The notes under the pieces are model-generated. The model was not told the origin of the DNA. It was given only the letters and a program-made list of their open reading frames with translations, and searched no databases. A stretch of 10,501 bases of DNA, from assembly GCA_031288745.1 (NCBI GenBank), contig JAITQT010000236.1, forward strand, positions 1 through 10,501, given 5' to 3'. The position numbers and the translations under genes were made by a program. Source of the stretch: Deltaproteobacteria bacterium. GTDB lineage: Bacteria; Desulfobacterota; Desulfarculia; Adiutricales; Adiutricaceae. Each line of letters opens with the position of its first letter. The first letter of the stretch is position 1. This document shows, piece by piece, positions 1-8,000 of the stretch.

Positions 1-126
1 AATATGCTAAAATTTAATAATTTATAAAGACGGCTGATTTTGAAAAAATTTTAAAGTCTGCCGCGGCGGGTTCCTTTAAATTTTTAAAAATTTTTTGCGA
101 CTTTTTTAGTGGCGACTATTTATAGG

Positions 127-142
127 AAGCGCCGTAAAACTC
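127..142 (+). repeat. 16-bp direct repeat, copy 1
   Basis: AAGCGCCGTAAAACTC is identical to 9566-9581 in the same orientation, and both copies are in non-coding DNA. An exact 16-mer repeat is unlikely by chance in 10.5 kb (roughly 1 in 100). Similarity fades quickly outside the shared block. It forms the left part of the hairpin region at 127-159. Confidence 0.7.
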
Positions 143-159
143 CGTCTTCAGGGGCGGAG
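127..159 (+). mobile_element. Candidate IS200/IS605-type right-end hairpin remnant
   Basis: CTCCGTC (140-146) pairs with GGCGGAG (153-159), allowing one T-G wobble, around a TTCAGG loop. A GC-rich stem with a TTCAG-type loop preceded by a 'GTAAAACTCC' stretch is the style of hairpin found at the right end of IS200/IS605 elements, where it is also part of the TnpB guide RNA scaffold. The 16 bases at 127-142 recur exactly at 9566-9581, beyond rpoC. No TnpB coding sequence precedes it here, so at most it is a solo end or a small non-autonomous relic. The family assignment comes from pattern memory and is tentative. Confidence 0.35.
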
Positions 160-433
160 ATAAGGCCATTAAGGTAATCGTCAACCCTACTCAAATTAGA
201 GGCTAGCTGATGGTTACGACCATACCGCCGATTTAGTAGGCGCTTCAAATATTTTAATAGCCTAATAGATCTCTCTCAATATTTTGGAAGAGATGGCCCA
301 TAAGCCTGCCAACGAAGCCACCACCCACCTATAGAAACTTGAAGACCTTTGTGCTTCAGGTACAGTTTCAATCCCTTCCTTGAGGGAGGGGATAATGTCA
401 AATTTTTTGCTTTTAAGCTTTCGGGCTAAATTC

Positions 434-486
434 GACTCCCCAAAGGCCTTACAGCCAAACGATTTCAAATATATCGAAGGGGAGTC
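434..486 (+). promoter_or_regulatory. Inverted repeat in the rpoB leader
   Basis: GACTCCCC at 434-441 is perfectly complementary to GGGGAGTC at 479-486, with a 37-base loop that contains smaller complementary bits (GGC/GCC and CGA/TCG). It lies about 60 bases before the rpoB start and has no T-tract, so it is not an intrinsic terminator. It could be a structured leader or an RNA processing site between the ribosomal protein genes and rpoB. The function is inferred from position only. Confidence 0.3.
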
Positions 487-504
487 TCGAGCCGGAATAC
501 AACC

Positions 505-534
505 GCCGGATAAAATTGAGCCGGATAAAATTGA
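505..534 (+). repeat. Tandem 15-bp repeat just before the rpoB ribosome binding site
   Basis: GCCGGATAAAATTGA occurs twice head to tail (505-519 and 520-534). A degenerate third start, GCCGGAATA, lies at 491-499. The second copy runs directly into the Shine-Dalgarno sequence. It may be a recent slippage duplication in the leader. Any effect on rpoB translation is unknown. Confidence 0.8.
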
Positions 535-539
535 GGAGG
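534..539 (+). promoter_or_regulatory. rpoB ribosome binding site
   Basis: AGGAGG, a near-perfect Shine-Dalgarno sequence, sits 4 bases before the ATG at 544. The spacing is a little short but workable, and it supports this start over other in-frame Met codons further downstream. Confidence 0.8.
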
Positions 540-543
540 ATCA

Positions 544-3500
544 ATGTCTCAAGGCGAGCCTTTATTACGTATCCGTAAAAATTTTGGCAAAACCGAACTG
601 GTCACCCGCATGCCCAATCTCATCGAGATGCAGCGCTATTCCTACGATAGGTTCCTTCAAAAGGACACCCCCCCGGAGGAAAGAGGCGACTTTGGTTTGC
701 AAGCCGTCTTTAAATCGGTCTTCCCCATCGAGGACTTTTCATCTACCGCCGTCTTAAAGTTTTTATCTTACTCCTTTGACGAAGTTAAATACGACGTCGA
801 TGAGTGCATGTCAAAAGGCATGACCTTCGAGGCTCCGCTAAAGATCACTGTGGCCTTAGAGATCTTTGATCAAAAGACCGAAACTGGCCAAAAGACTATT
901 CGCGACATTAAACAGCAAGAAATCTACTTTGGCACTTTGCCTTTAATGACTGAGCAAGGCACTTTTATTATTAACGGCTCAGAAAGAGTTATAGTCTCTC
1001 AGCTCCACCGCAGCCCTGGCATATTTTTCGACCACGATCGTGGTAAAACCCACTCTAGCGGCAAAATCCTCTATTCGGCTAGAATCATCCCTATGCGCGG
1101 CTCTTGGCTAGATTTAGAGCTTGATCCCAAAGACATTATTTACGCCCGCATCGATCGCCGCCGTAAGTTTCCAGTGACTATCCTACTTAAGGCCCTTGGC
1201 TATAGCTCCCAAGATCTACTTAACTATTTCTATCAAAGGGAAATAGTTAAATTTAAAGAAGATAACCTCGTCTCCAGAAAGATCTCCCCCCATCTTCTTT
1301 TAGGTCACAAGGCCTATGAAGATATCCTCGACCCCGAAAGTGGCCGGCCTATTGTTAGGCGCGGCAAAAAATTTACTAAGACGGCCGTGCAAAAACTAGT
1401 TAGTTACGGGCTAACTGAAATCACCTCGAGCATTGATGAGTTTTACGGCCGTTTCGCCGCCGAAGACGTTTATAACCGCGAAACAGGCGAAGTCTTGTTA
1501 GGCCTTAACGAGGAATTAACCAAAGAATCATATCAAATGTTAGTCGATAACGGCATTGAAGAGCTCCCTCTCCTCTTTATTGATAAAATCAACTACAGTT
1601 CCTCCTTTCGCGACACTATAATTTTAGATAGGTTAGAGACCCAGCAAGATGCGGTCATTGACCTCTACCGCAAAAATAGGCCCAGCACCCCCCCGACCCC
1701 TGAAGTGGCCAAAAACTTTTTCGAGAACCTCTTTTTTAACCCTGAGCACTACGATCTCTCCCCCGTGGGCCGATTAAAGCTTAATTTAAGGCTTTTTAAC
1801 AACGATGAAAACCAGGCCGCCCCAAAAGAGCTTAATACCTTGCGCAATATTGATATCTTAGCCGCAGTAAAAGAGCTTATTCGCCTTAAAGACACCGACG
1901 GGGCGGTTGATGATATTGACCACCTAGGTAACCGTAGAGTGCGGGCCGTGGGCGAATTACTGGAAAACCAGTACCGCGTGGGTCTAGTGCGCATGGAAAG
2001 GGCCATTAAGGAGCGCATGTCTCTTCAAGAAATAGAGACGATGATGCCCCACGATCTAATAAACTCAAAGCCAGTGTCAGCCGTGGTAAAAGAATTTTTT
2101 GGCACTAGTCAACTTAGTCAGTTTATGGATCAAAATAACCCTCTTTCTGAAATCACCCATAAGCGCCGCTTAAGCGCCTTAGGACCAGGTGGTCTTACCC
2201 GAGATAGGGCTGGGTTTGAAGTGCGCGACGTTCACCCCACCCACTACGGGCGCATCTGCCCGATAGAGACTCCGGAAGGTCCCAACATCGGGCTGATTGT
2301 TTCTTTATCTACCTTTGCTAGGGTTAATGAATACGGCTTTATCGAAACGCCCTACCGCAAGGTTGAAAACGGCGTGGCCTCAAGTAGCGTGGAATACCTT
2401 ACCGCCCTCGAAGAAGCCGACCTTCCAGTGGCCCAGGCTAACGTTGAGTTAGACGCTCAAGGAAAGTTGACCCAGCAAAACGTCCCTTGTCATATAAACG
2501 GAGAGTTCGTTCAAGTCCCGGTTTCAGAAGTTAAGCTTATGGACGTTTCCCCTAACCAGTTAGTCTCGGTGGCCTCTTCCTTGGTCCCCTTTTTAGAGCA
2601 CGACGACGCGAACAGGGCCTTAATGGGCTCTAACATGCAGCGCCAGGCTGTGCCTTTACTACGTACCGACGCGCCCTTAATTGGGACTGGCATTGAAGAC
2701 GTGGTCGCTAGAGATAGCGGAGTGACTATCGTAGCCCAATACGACGGGGTAGTGGAAGACGCCGACGCAGCCCGCATCGTGATGCGCTACACCGGACAAG
2801 AGGCTAGCGAAGAAGGGCAGTGGATTAAAATCTATAAGCTAAATAAATTCCAACGCTCCAATCAAAGCACCTGCTTTAACCAAAGGCCCATTGTTAAACC
2901 CGGCGATTTAGTTAAAAAGGGTCAGGTCATTGCTGACGGCCCAGCTACCGAACTAGGCGAATTGGCCTTAGGCCGCAACGTCATGGTGGCCTTTATGAGC
3001 TGGGGTGGTTATAACTTTGAAGATTCTATTTTAGTTTCCGAGCGCTTAGTTAAAGAAGATATCTTTACTTCCGTGCACATCGAAGTCTATGATACCGTAG
3101 CTAGGGACACTAAGCTAGGGCCCGAGGAGATAACTCGCGACATTCCCAACCTAGGTGAAGAATCTCTAGCTAACCTCGATGAAAGCGGCATAGTGCGCAT
3201 AGGGGCCTACGTTAAGACCGGAAATATCTTAGTTGGCCGCATCACCCCCAAAGGGGAGACTCAGCTTTCGCCAGAGGAAAAGCTATTGAGAGCCATCTTT
3301 GGCGAAAAGGCCTCCGACGTCAAAGACACCTCTTTGAGAGTGCCCCCGGGCGTTGAGGGCACAGTAATAGACGCTAGGGTCTTTTACCGTAAAGGTACTG
3401 AAAAAGATTCTAGAAGCTATCAGATAGAGCAAGATGAGATTAATCGGCTAAATAAAGATCAAGACGATGAAATCCACATCATCACCAAAAACACCCAGGC

Positions 3501-4767
3501 CCGCTTAGCCACTCTTTTAGTAGACCGCACCCTCAACTCCAACGTGGGCGACGGGACTAAAAACTCGGTGGCCCTTAAAAAGAAAGACGTGGTTAGCTCT
3601 GACGACGTTGAAAATCTGCCACCCTCGGTTTGGGCTAAGGTCCATTTAGCCGAAGATAAGAGCGGGGCCATTGCCTCAGAAATTGATTCTATTGTTAGTA
3701 AATTCCAAGAGCAAGTAGAGATTATAAAGCTCATTTTCGATAAAAAAGTGGCGAAACTCCAAAAGGGCGACGAGATGCCTCCGGGAGTTATCAAAATGGT
3801 CAAGGTCTACGTGGCCATGAAGAGAAAGTTGGCCGTGGGTGATAAGATGGCTGGTCGCCACGGCAATAAAGGCGTGGTCTCTAGGATCTTACCTGAAGAA
3901 GACATGCCCTTTTTCGAAGACGGGGCCCCGGTTGATTTAGTGCTCAATCCCTTAGGCGTCCCTAGCCGCATGAACGTGGGGCAAATCATGGAAACCCACC
4001 TAGGCTGGGCTAGTCGGGCCTTGGGGCAGCAAATCGCTAATTTAATTGATAACTTTAACCGCGAAAAACTCCAGTCTAAGCTCATCAAAGTCTTGGGCGA
4101 AAAAGACTTCCAGCGCTTTTGCTCAGATTTATCTGACCAAGACTTAATCGATCTAGCTAGCCGCAGCCGTAGGGGCCTCCATATGGCCACCCCCGTCTTT
4201 GACGGTGCTGACGAAAAGGAAATTCGTGAAATCCTAAAAGAAGCGGGCCTCCCCCAAATTGGCCAGACCATCCTAAGAGATGGCCGGACTGGCGAAAAGT
4301 TTGAAAACGAAGTGACCGTGGGCATTATGTATATGCTTAAGCTCCACCACTTAGTTGACGATAAAATTCACGCCCGCTCCATCGGACCCTACTCTTTAGT
4401 CACCCAGCAGCCCTTGGGCGGCAAGGCCCAATTCGGCGGCCAAAGGCTAGGGGAGATGGAAGTGTGGGCTATGGAAGCTTACGGTGCAGCCTATAGCCTC
4501 CAAGAATTTTTAACCGTTAAAAGCGACGACGTAACCGGCCGCACCCGCATGTACGAAAAAATCGTTAAAGGTGATAATGTTCTAGAAGCCGGGCTTCCAG
4601 AGAGCTTTAACGTCTTAGTTAAGGAACTTCAATCTCTAGGTCTAGACGTGGACCTTAAAGAAGACGGGGTTGAAAACACAGTAACCGAAGAAGCCATTGA
4701 AGCCGCCCCGGTGGCCGACCTAGCCCCGGCTACGGACGAACCGGCCCCCTCGGAAGTGTTGGTCTAG
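544..4767 (+). CDS. rpoB: DNA-directed RNA polymerase subunit beta
   Basis: Beta subunit of the core RNA polymerase. With beta' it forms the catalytic cleft and the rifampicin pocket. The protein has 1407 residues (E. coli 1342). The ATG follows AGGAGG, and the N-terminus with 'RIRKNFGK' and 'PNLIEMQ' matches deltaproteobacterial RpoB. Landmarks are rifampicin cluster I at about 520-546 (Q526, D529, H539, R542 and S544 are of the sensitive type), PIETPEGPNIGL at 573-584, the active-site GYNFEDS with E826 and D827, and the KMAGRHGNKG lysines K1101 and K1109. The clamp-binding QPLGGKAQFGGQR has its GGK lysine at 1294. The region between 827 and 1101 is about 23 residues longer than in E. coli. 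The protein ends in an Ala/Pro/Glu-rich tail (1375-1407) of about 33 residues that the E. coli protein lacks. No frameshift or missing motif is seen. It is upstream of and co-oriented with rpoC. Confidence 0.98.
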   Translation: MSQGEPLLRIRKNFGKTELVTRMPNLIEMQRYSYDRFLQKDTPPEERGDFGLQAVFKSVFPIEDFSSTAVLKFLSYSFDEVKYDVDECMSKGMTFEAPLKITVALEIFDQKTETGQKTIRDIKQQEIYFGTLPLMTEQGTFIINGSERVIVSQLHRSPGIFFDHDRGKTHSSGKILYSARIIPMRGSWLDLELDPKDIIYARIDRRRKFPVTILLKALGYSSQDLLNYFYQREIVKFKEDNLVSRKISPHLLLGHKAYEDILDPESGRPIVRRGKKFTKTAVQKLVSYGLTEITSSIDEFYGRFAAEDVYNRETGEVLLGLNEELTKESYQMLVDNGIEELPLLFIDKINYSSSFRDTIILDRLETQQDAVIDLYRKNRPSTPPTPEVAKNFFENLFFNPEHYDLSPVGRLKLNLRLFNNDENQAAPKELNTLRNIDILAAVKELIRLKDTDGAVDDIDHLGNRRVRAVGELLENQYRVGLVRMERAIKERMSLQEIETMMPHDLINSKPVSAVVKEFFGTSQLSQFMDQNNPLSEITHKRRLSALGPGGLTRDRAGFEVRDVHPTHYGRICPIETPEGPNIGLIVSLSTFARVNEYGFIETPYRKVENGVASSSVEYLTALEEADLPVAQANVELDAQGKLTQQNVPCHINGEFVQVPVSEVKLMDVSPNQLVSVASSLVPFLEHDDANRALMGSNMQRQAVPLLRTDAPLIGTGIEDVVARDSGVTIVAQYDGVVEDADAARIVMRYTGQEASEEGQWIKIYKLNKFQRSNQSTCFNQRPIVKPGDLVKKGQVIADGPATELGELALGRNVMVAFMSWGGYNFEDSILVSERLVKEDIFTSVHIEVYDTVARDTKLGPEEITRDIPNLGEESLANLDESGIVRIGAYVKTGNILVGRITPKGETQLSPEEKLLRAIFGEKASDVKDTSLRVPPGVEGTVIDARVFYRKGTEKDSRSYQIEQDEINRLNKDQDDEIHIITKNTQARLATLLVDRTLNSNVGDGTKNSVALKKKDVVSSDDVENLPPSVWAKVHLAEDKSGAIASEIDSIVSKFQEQVEIIKLIFDKKVAKLQKGDEMPPGVIKMVKVYVAMKRKLAVGDKMAGRHGNKGVVSRILPEEDMPFFEDGAPVDLVLNPLGVPSRMNVGQIMETHLGWASRALGQQIANLIDNFNREKLQSKLIKVLGEKDFQRFCSDLSDQDLIDLASRSRRGLHMATPVFDGADEKEIREILKEAGLPQIGQTILRDGRTGEKFENEVTVGIMYMLKLHHLVDDKIHARSIGPYSLVTQQPLGGKAQFGGQRLGEMEVWAMEAYGAAYSLQEFLTVKSDDVTGRTRMYEKIVKGDNVLEAGLPESFNVLVKELQSLGLDVDLKEDGVENTVTEEAIEAAPVADLAPATDEPAPSEVLV

Positions 4768-4967
4768 CTTTTATTTTTGTATTAATTTAGTGTTATACCG
4801 CTAAATAGTTAAAAAGATAAAAAATTTAAGATCTAAAATATTTTAGCTCTTAACATTAACCTTAAAAATATAAATGACCATCTTAATGACCACAAAAGTA
4901 GCCTAGGGGCGCGACCTAAAAGAGCTTAAATCACTTCAAGCCCTTCGCCCCTCTCTACCTTTGATGA

Positions 4968-5005
4968 AGAGTTTTCCACCTTTGGAAGCTCTATAAGGAG
5001 AGAGC
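4968..5005 (+). promoter_or_regulatory. Alternative hairpins around the rpoC ribosome binding site
   Basis: Two mutually exclusive pairings can be drawn. In the first, AGAG (4968-4971) and TTCCA (4974-4978) pair with TGGAA (4983-4987) and CTCT (4989-4992), leaving AAGGAG at 4995-5000 free. In the second, GCTCT (4988-4992) pairs perfectly with AGAGC (5001-5005), placing the Shine-Dalgarno in an 8-base loop directly before the ATG. Because they share 4988-4992 they cannot form together, which is a simple layout for translational control of rpoC. This is drawn by eye, with no energies calculated. Confidence 0.3.
4995..5000 (+). promoter_or_regulatory. rpoC ribosome binding site
   Basis: AAGGAG ends 5 bases before the ATG at 5006 and decides that start. 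A second in-frame ATG at 5018 (residue 5), preceded by GGAAG, gives the more usual 'MSYF' beginning and is a possible alternative. Confidence 0.75.
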
Positions 5006-8000
5006 ATGGAAGATATAATGAGCTATTTTACTAAGCCCAAAGATCCGCTTAGTTTTAATCGGGTGCGCATAGCCTTAGCTAGCCCCGAAAAGATTAGGCA
5101 GTGGAGCAAGGGCGAAGTAAAAAAACCAGAAACCATTAACTACCGCACTTTCAAGCCTGAGCGCGACGGGCTATTCTGCGCGAAAATCTTTGGCCCGACC
5201 AAGGACTATGAGTGCAACTGCGGTAAATACAAACGCATGAAACACCGCGGGGTTATCTGCGAAAAATGTGGGGTCGAGGTCATCCAAGCCAAAGTGCGGC
5301 GCGAGCGCATGGGTCATATTGAACTGGCCTCCCCGGTGGCTCACATCTGGTTTCTTAAGAGCTTACCCTCAAAGATAGGTAATTACCTAGATATCACCCT
5401 CAAAGATATGGAAAAGGTCCTTTACTTTGAGGCCTATCTGGTCATTGAGCCTAAGGGCTCTGGTTATAACCCAGGCCAAGTCATTACCGAAGAGGCCTAT
5501 AGGGCGGCCATGGATGAGCACGGCTCAGATGGCTTTGAGGCCGGCATCGGGGCCGAGGCTGTGCAAAGGATGATTCGCTCCATTGATAGCCATATCCTCT
5601 CTTCGACCCTACGCAGGGAACTAGAAACCACTAGTTCTGAGGCTAAGCGCAAAAAGCTGGTTAAAAGGCTTAGGGTAGTCGAAGCCTTCCGCGATAGCGG
5701 AAACGATCCCTCCTGGATGATAATGGACGTTATCCCGGTGCTGCCCCCGGATTTGCGGCCCTTAGTCCCCTTAGAGGGCGGTCGCTTCGCTACTTCTGAT
5801 CTAAATGATCTCTACCGTAGGGTCATAAACCGCAATAACCGCCTCAAAAGGCTCATGGAGCTTGGGGCCCCAGAAATCATCATCAAAAACGAAAAGCGCA
5901 TGCTCCAAGAGGCGGTGGACGTCTTATTTGATAATGGCCGGCGCGGTAAAACCATTACCGGCCCTAACAAGCGCCCCCTTAAGTCGCTCTCAGATATGCT
6001 TAAAGGTAAACAAGGTCGTTTTCGGCAAAACCTACTCGGTAAGAGGGTCGATTACTCCGGACGCTCGGTTATCGTTATTGGCCCTGATTTAAGGCTGCAT
6101 CAATGCGGGTTACCCAAAAAAATGGCCTTGGAACTTTTTAAGCCCTTTATTTATCACCAATTAGAGAAAAAGGGCCTCATCTCCACCATCAAGGCGGCCA
6201 AAAAGCTGGTGGAAAAAGAGACTAGCGAGGTCTGGGACACCCTTAGTGAGGTGGTCCGCGAGTACCCCATTCTCCTAAACCGGGCCCCGACCCTTCACCG
6301 TTTGGGCATCCAGGCCTTTGAGCCCATTTTAATCGAAGGTAAGGCCATCCAACTCCACCCGCTGGTCTGCGCGGCCTATAACGCCGACTTTGACGGCGAT
6401 CAAATGGCCGTGCACGTTCCTCTTTCTATTGAAAGCCAGATTGAGGCTCGGGTGCTAATGATGAGCACCAACAACATCTTATCTCCTGCTAACGGAGAGC
6501 CTGTCATCGTGCCGAGCCAGGACATAGTTTTAGGTCTCTATTACATGACCAAAGATCGCCCCGGGGCCTTGGGTGAGGGGCGTTTATTTTCCGGTATTGA
6601 TGAGGTACGCATGGCCTACGACGCTGAGGCCCTCGCCCTTCAGGCTAAGATTAAAGTGCGCATCAATGGGAACCGTGAGGAGACTACCTGCGGGAGGGTT
6701 TTACTTTTTGAGATCATGCCCCAAAAGATCACCTTTGAGGCGGTCAACAGGGTGATGAAAAAAAACGAACTTAGAAACCTCATCGCCTATTGTTACCGGG
6801 TCTGCGGCACTAAGGAAACGGTCATCTTAACCGACCGGCTCAAGGACTTTGGTTATAAGTTCGCTACTAAAGCCGGGATCTCTCTTTGTATTTCTAATAT
6901 GATAATTCCTGGTAATAAAAACCAGATTATCAGTACTGCCCAGGCCGAGATTGACGCGGTAGAAGATCAATATAAGGACGGCTTAATTACGGAGGGCGAA
7001 AAGTACAATAAGGTGGTCGACATCTGGACCAGGGCCTCAGATGAAGTGGCCGCAGAAATGATGCGCGAAATCCAGGTGACTAAGCTTGACGGCCTACCTA
7101 AAGAAGTGCAAGGCGCGCCAGGCTTTAACCCTATCTTTATGATGGCCGATAGCGGGGCTAGAGGCTCAAAAGATCAGATGAGGCAGTTAGCGGGCATGCG
7201 CGGCTTAATGGCTAAGCCCACGGGCGAAATCATTGAGCAACCTATTACGGCTAACTTCCGCGAGGGCCTTACGGTTTTACAGTACTTCGTCTCCACCCAC
7301 GGGGCTCGCAAGGGCTTAGCCGATACGGCCCTTAAAACGGCTAACAGCGGTTATTTAACCAGGCGTTTGGTTGACGTGGCCCAAGATAGCATCATCTTGG
7401 AAAAGGACTGCGGCTCTCTAGATGGCATAGAAATTGAAGCCTTAAGGGAGGCCGGAGAAATTATCCAGCCTTTATCGGAAAGGATCTTAGGCCGCACGGC
7501 CCTCTTTGATATTATTAGCCCAATTGATAATACTGTCTTAGTCGCCGCCGGCGAAGAGATAGGGGAAGACGAATGCGTGGCTATTGAAAAGAGCGGGCTA
7601 ACTCACGTTCTCATCCGCTCGGTCTTAACTTGTAGGGCCATGAGGGGAGTTTGCGCTAAATGTTACGGGCGCGATCTAGCCCACGGTAAACTAGTTGAAA
7701 TCGGAGAATCAATTGGCATCATCGCCGCCCAATCTATAGGTGAGCCAGGCACCCAGCTAACCATGAGGACCTTCCACATCGGCGGCACGGCCTCAAGAAG
7801 GGCTGAGAGGCACGTAATATCAACCGAAATAAAAGGCTCTATCGAGTTCTCCCCAGACGTACGCTTAGTGCGAGCGGCCAACGACGAGCTGGTGGTTATG
7901 AGCCGCAAGGGCGAACTTATCATCCGTGACGATAAGGGCCTAGCTAGAGAAAAGCACGAGCTTATTTACGGGGCTCACGTAAAACTTGAGCCTATTGAAA

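Larger units (their letters stand above)
1..543. other. rpoB upstream region, no supported gene
   Basis: No reading frame here resembles a known protein. The usual upstream neighbour rplL (ribosomal protein L7/L12) is absent, so it either ends just left of the window or lies elsewhere. The left part is very AT-rich and holds a perfect 16-bp palindrome at 78-93 (AAATTTTTAAAAATTT) followed by more T residues, which could be a weak terminator. Further along are an IS605-like hairpin (127-159), an 8-bp inverted repeat (434-441 with 479-486) and a tandem 15-bp repeat (505-534). I see no convincing promoter, so where rpoB transcription starts is unknown. It could be read-through from an upstream ribosomal protein operon. 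Confidence 0.6.
4768..5005 (+). other. rpoB-rpoC intergenic region
   Basis: This 238-bp spacer is clearly longer than the E. coli one (under 100 bp) and is AT-rich in its first half. It contains a perfect 14-bp palindrome CTAAAATATTTTAG at 4833-4846. A larger stem pairs AGGGGCG (4905-4911) with CGCCCCT (4946-4952), with an inner GCTT/AAGC pairing (4924-4927 with 4938-4941). A further hairpin lies just before the rpoC ribosome binding site. None of the stems is followed by a T-tract, so full termination between the genes is not expected. No encoded peptide and no convincing promoter is visible. Confidence 0.6.

Noticed and set aside
339..366. Possible promoter TTGAAG, 16-base gap, TACAGT
   Set aside because: Only 4 of 6 matches in each box and a short spacer; this is expected by chance in AT-rich DNA.
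262..468. Minus-strand 68-codon frame with a hydrophobic stretch
   Set aside because: No recognisable family and no ribosome binding site found; the hydrophobic part alone is not enough to call a gene.
380..757. Plus-strand frame opening at a TTG and overlapping the start of rpoB
   Set aside because: Over half lies inside rpoB in another frame, it starts with TTG without a good ribosome binding site, and the product resembles nothing known.
1749..4325. Several antisense and alternative-frame open frames within rpoB, and similar ones within rpoC
   Set aside because: They are shadows of strongly conserved coding sequence, with no family resemblance or start signals of their own.
5014..5019. 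Perfect TATAAT at the rpoC start
   Set aside because: No -35 element at a workable distance (TTGGAA is 26 bases away), and it lies within codons of rpoC.
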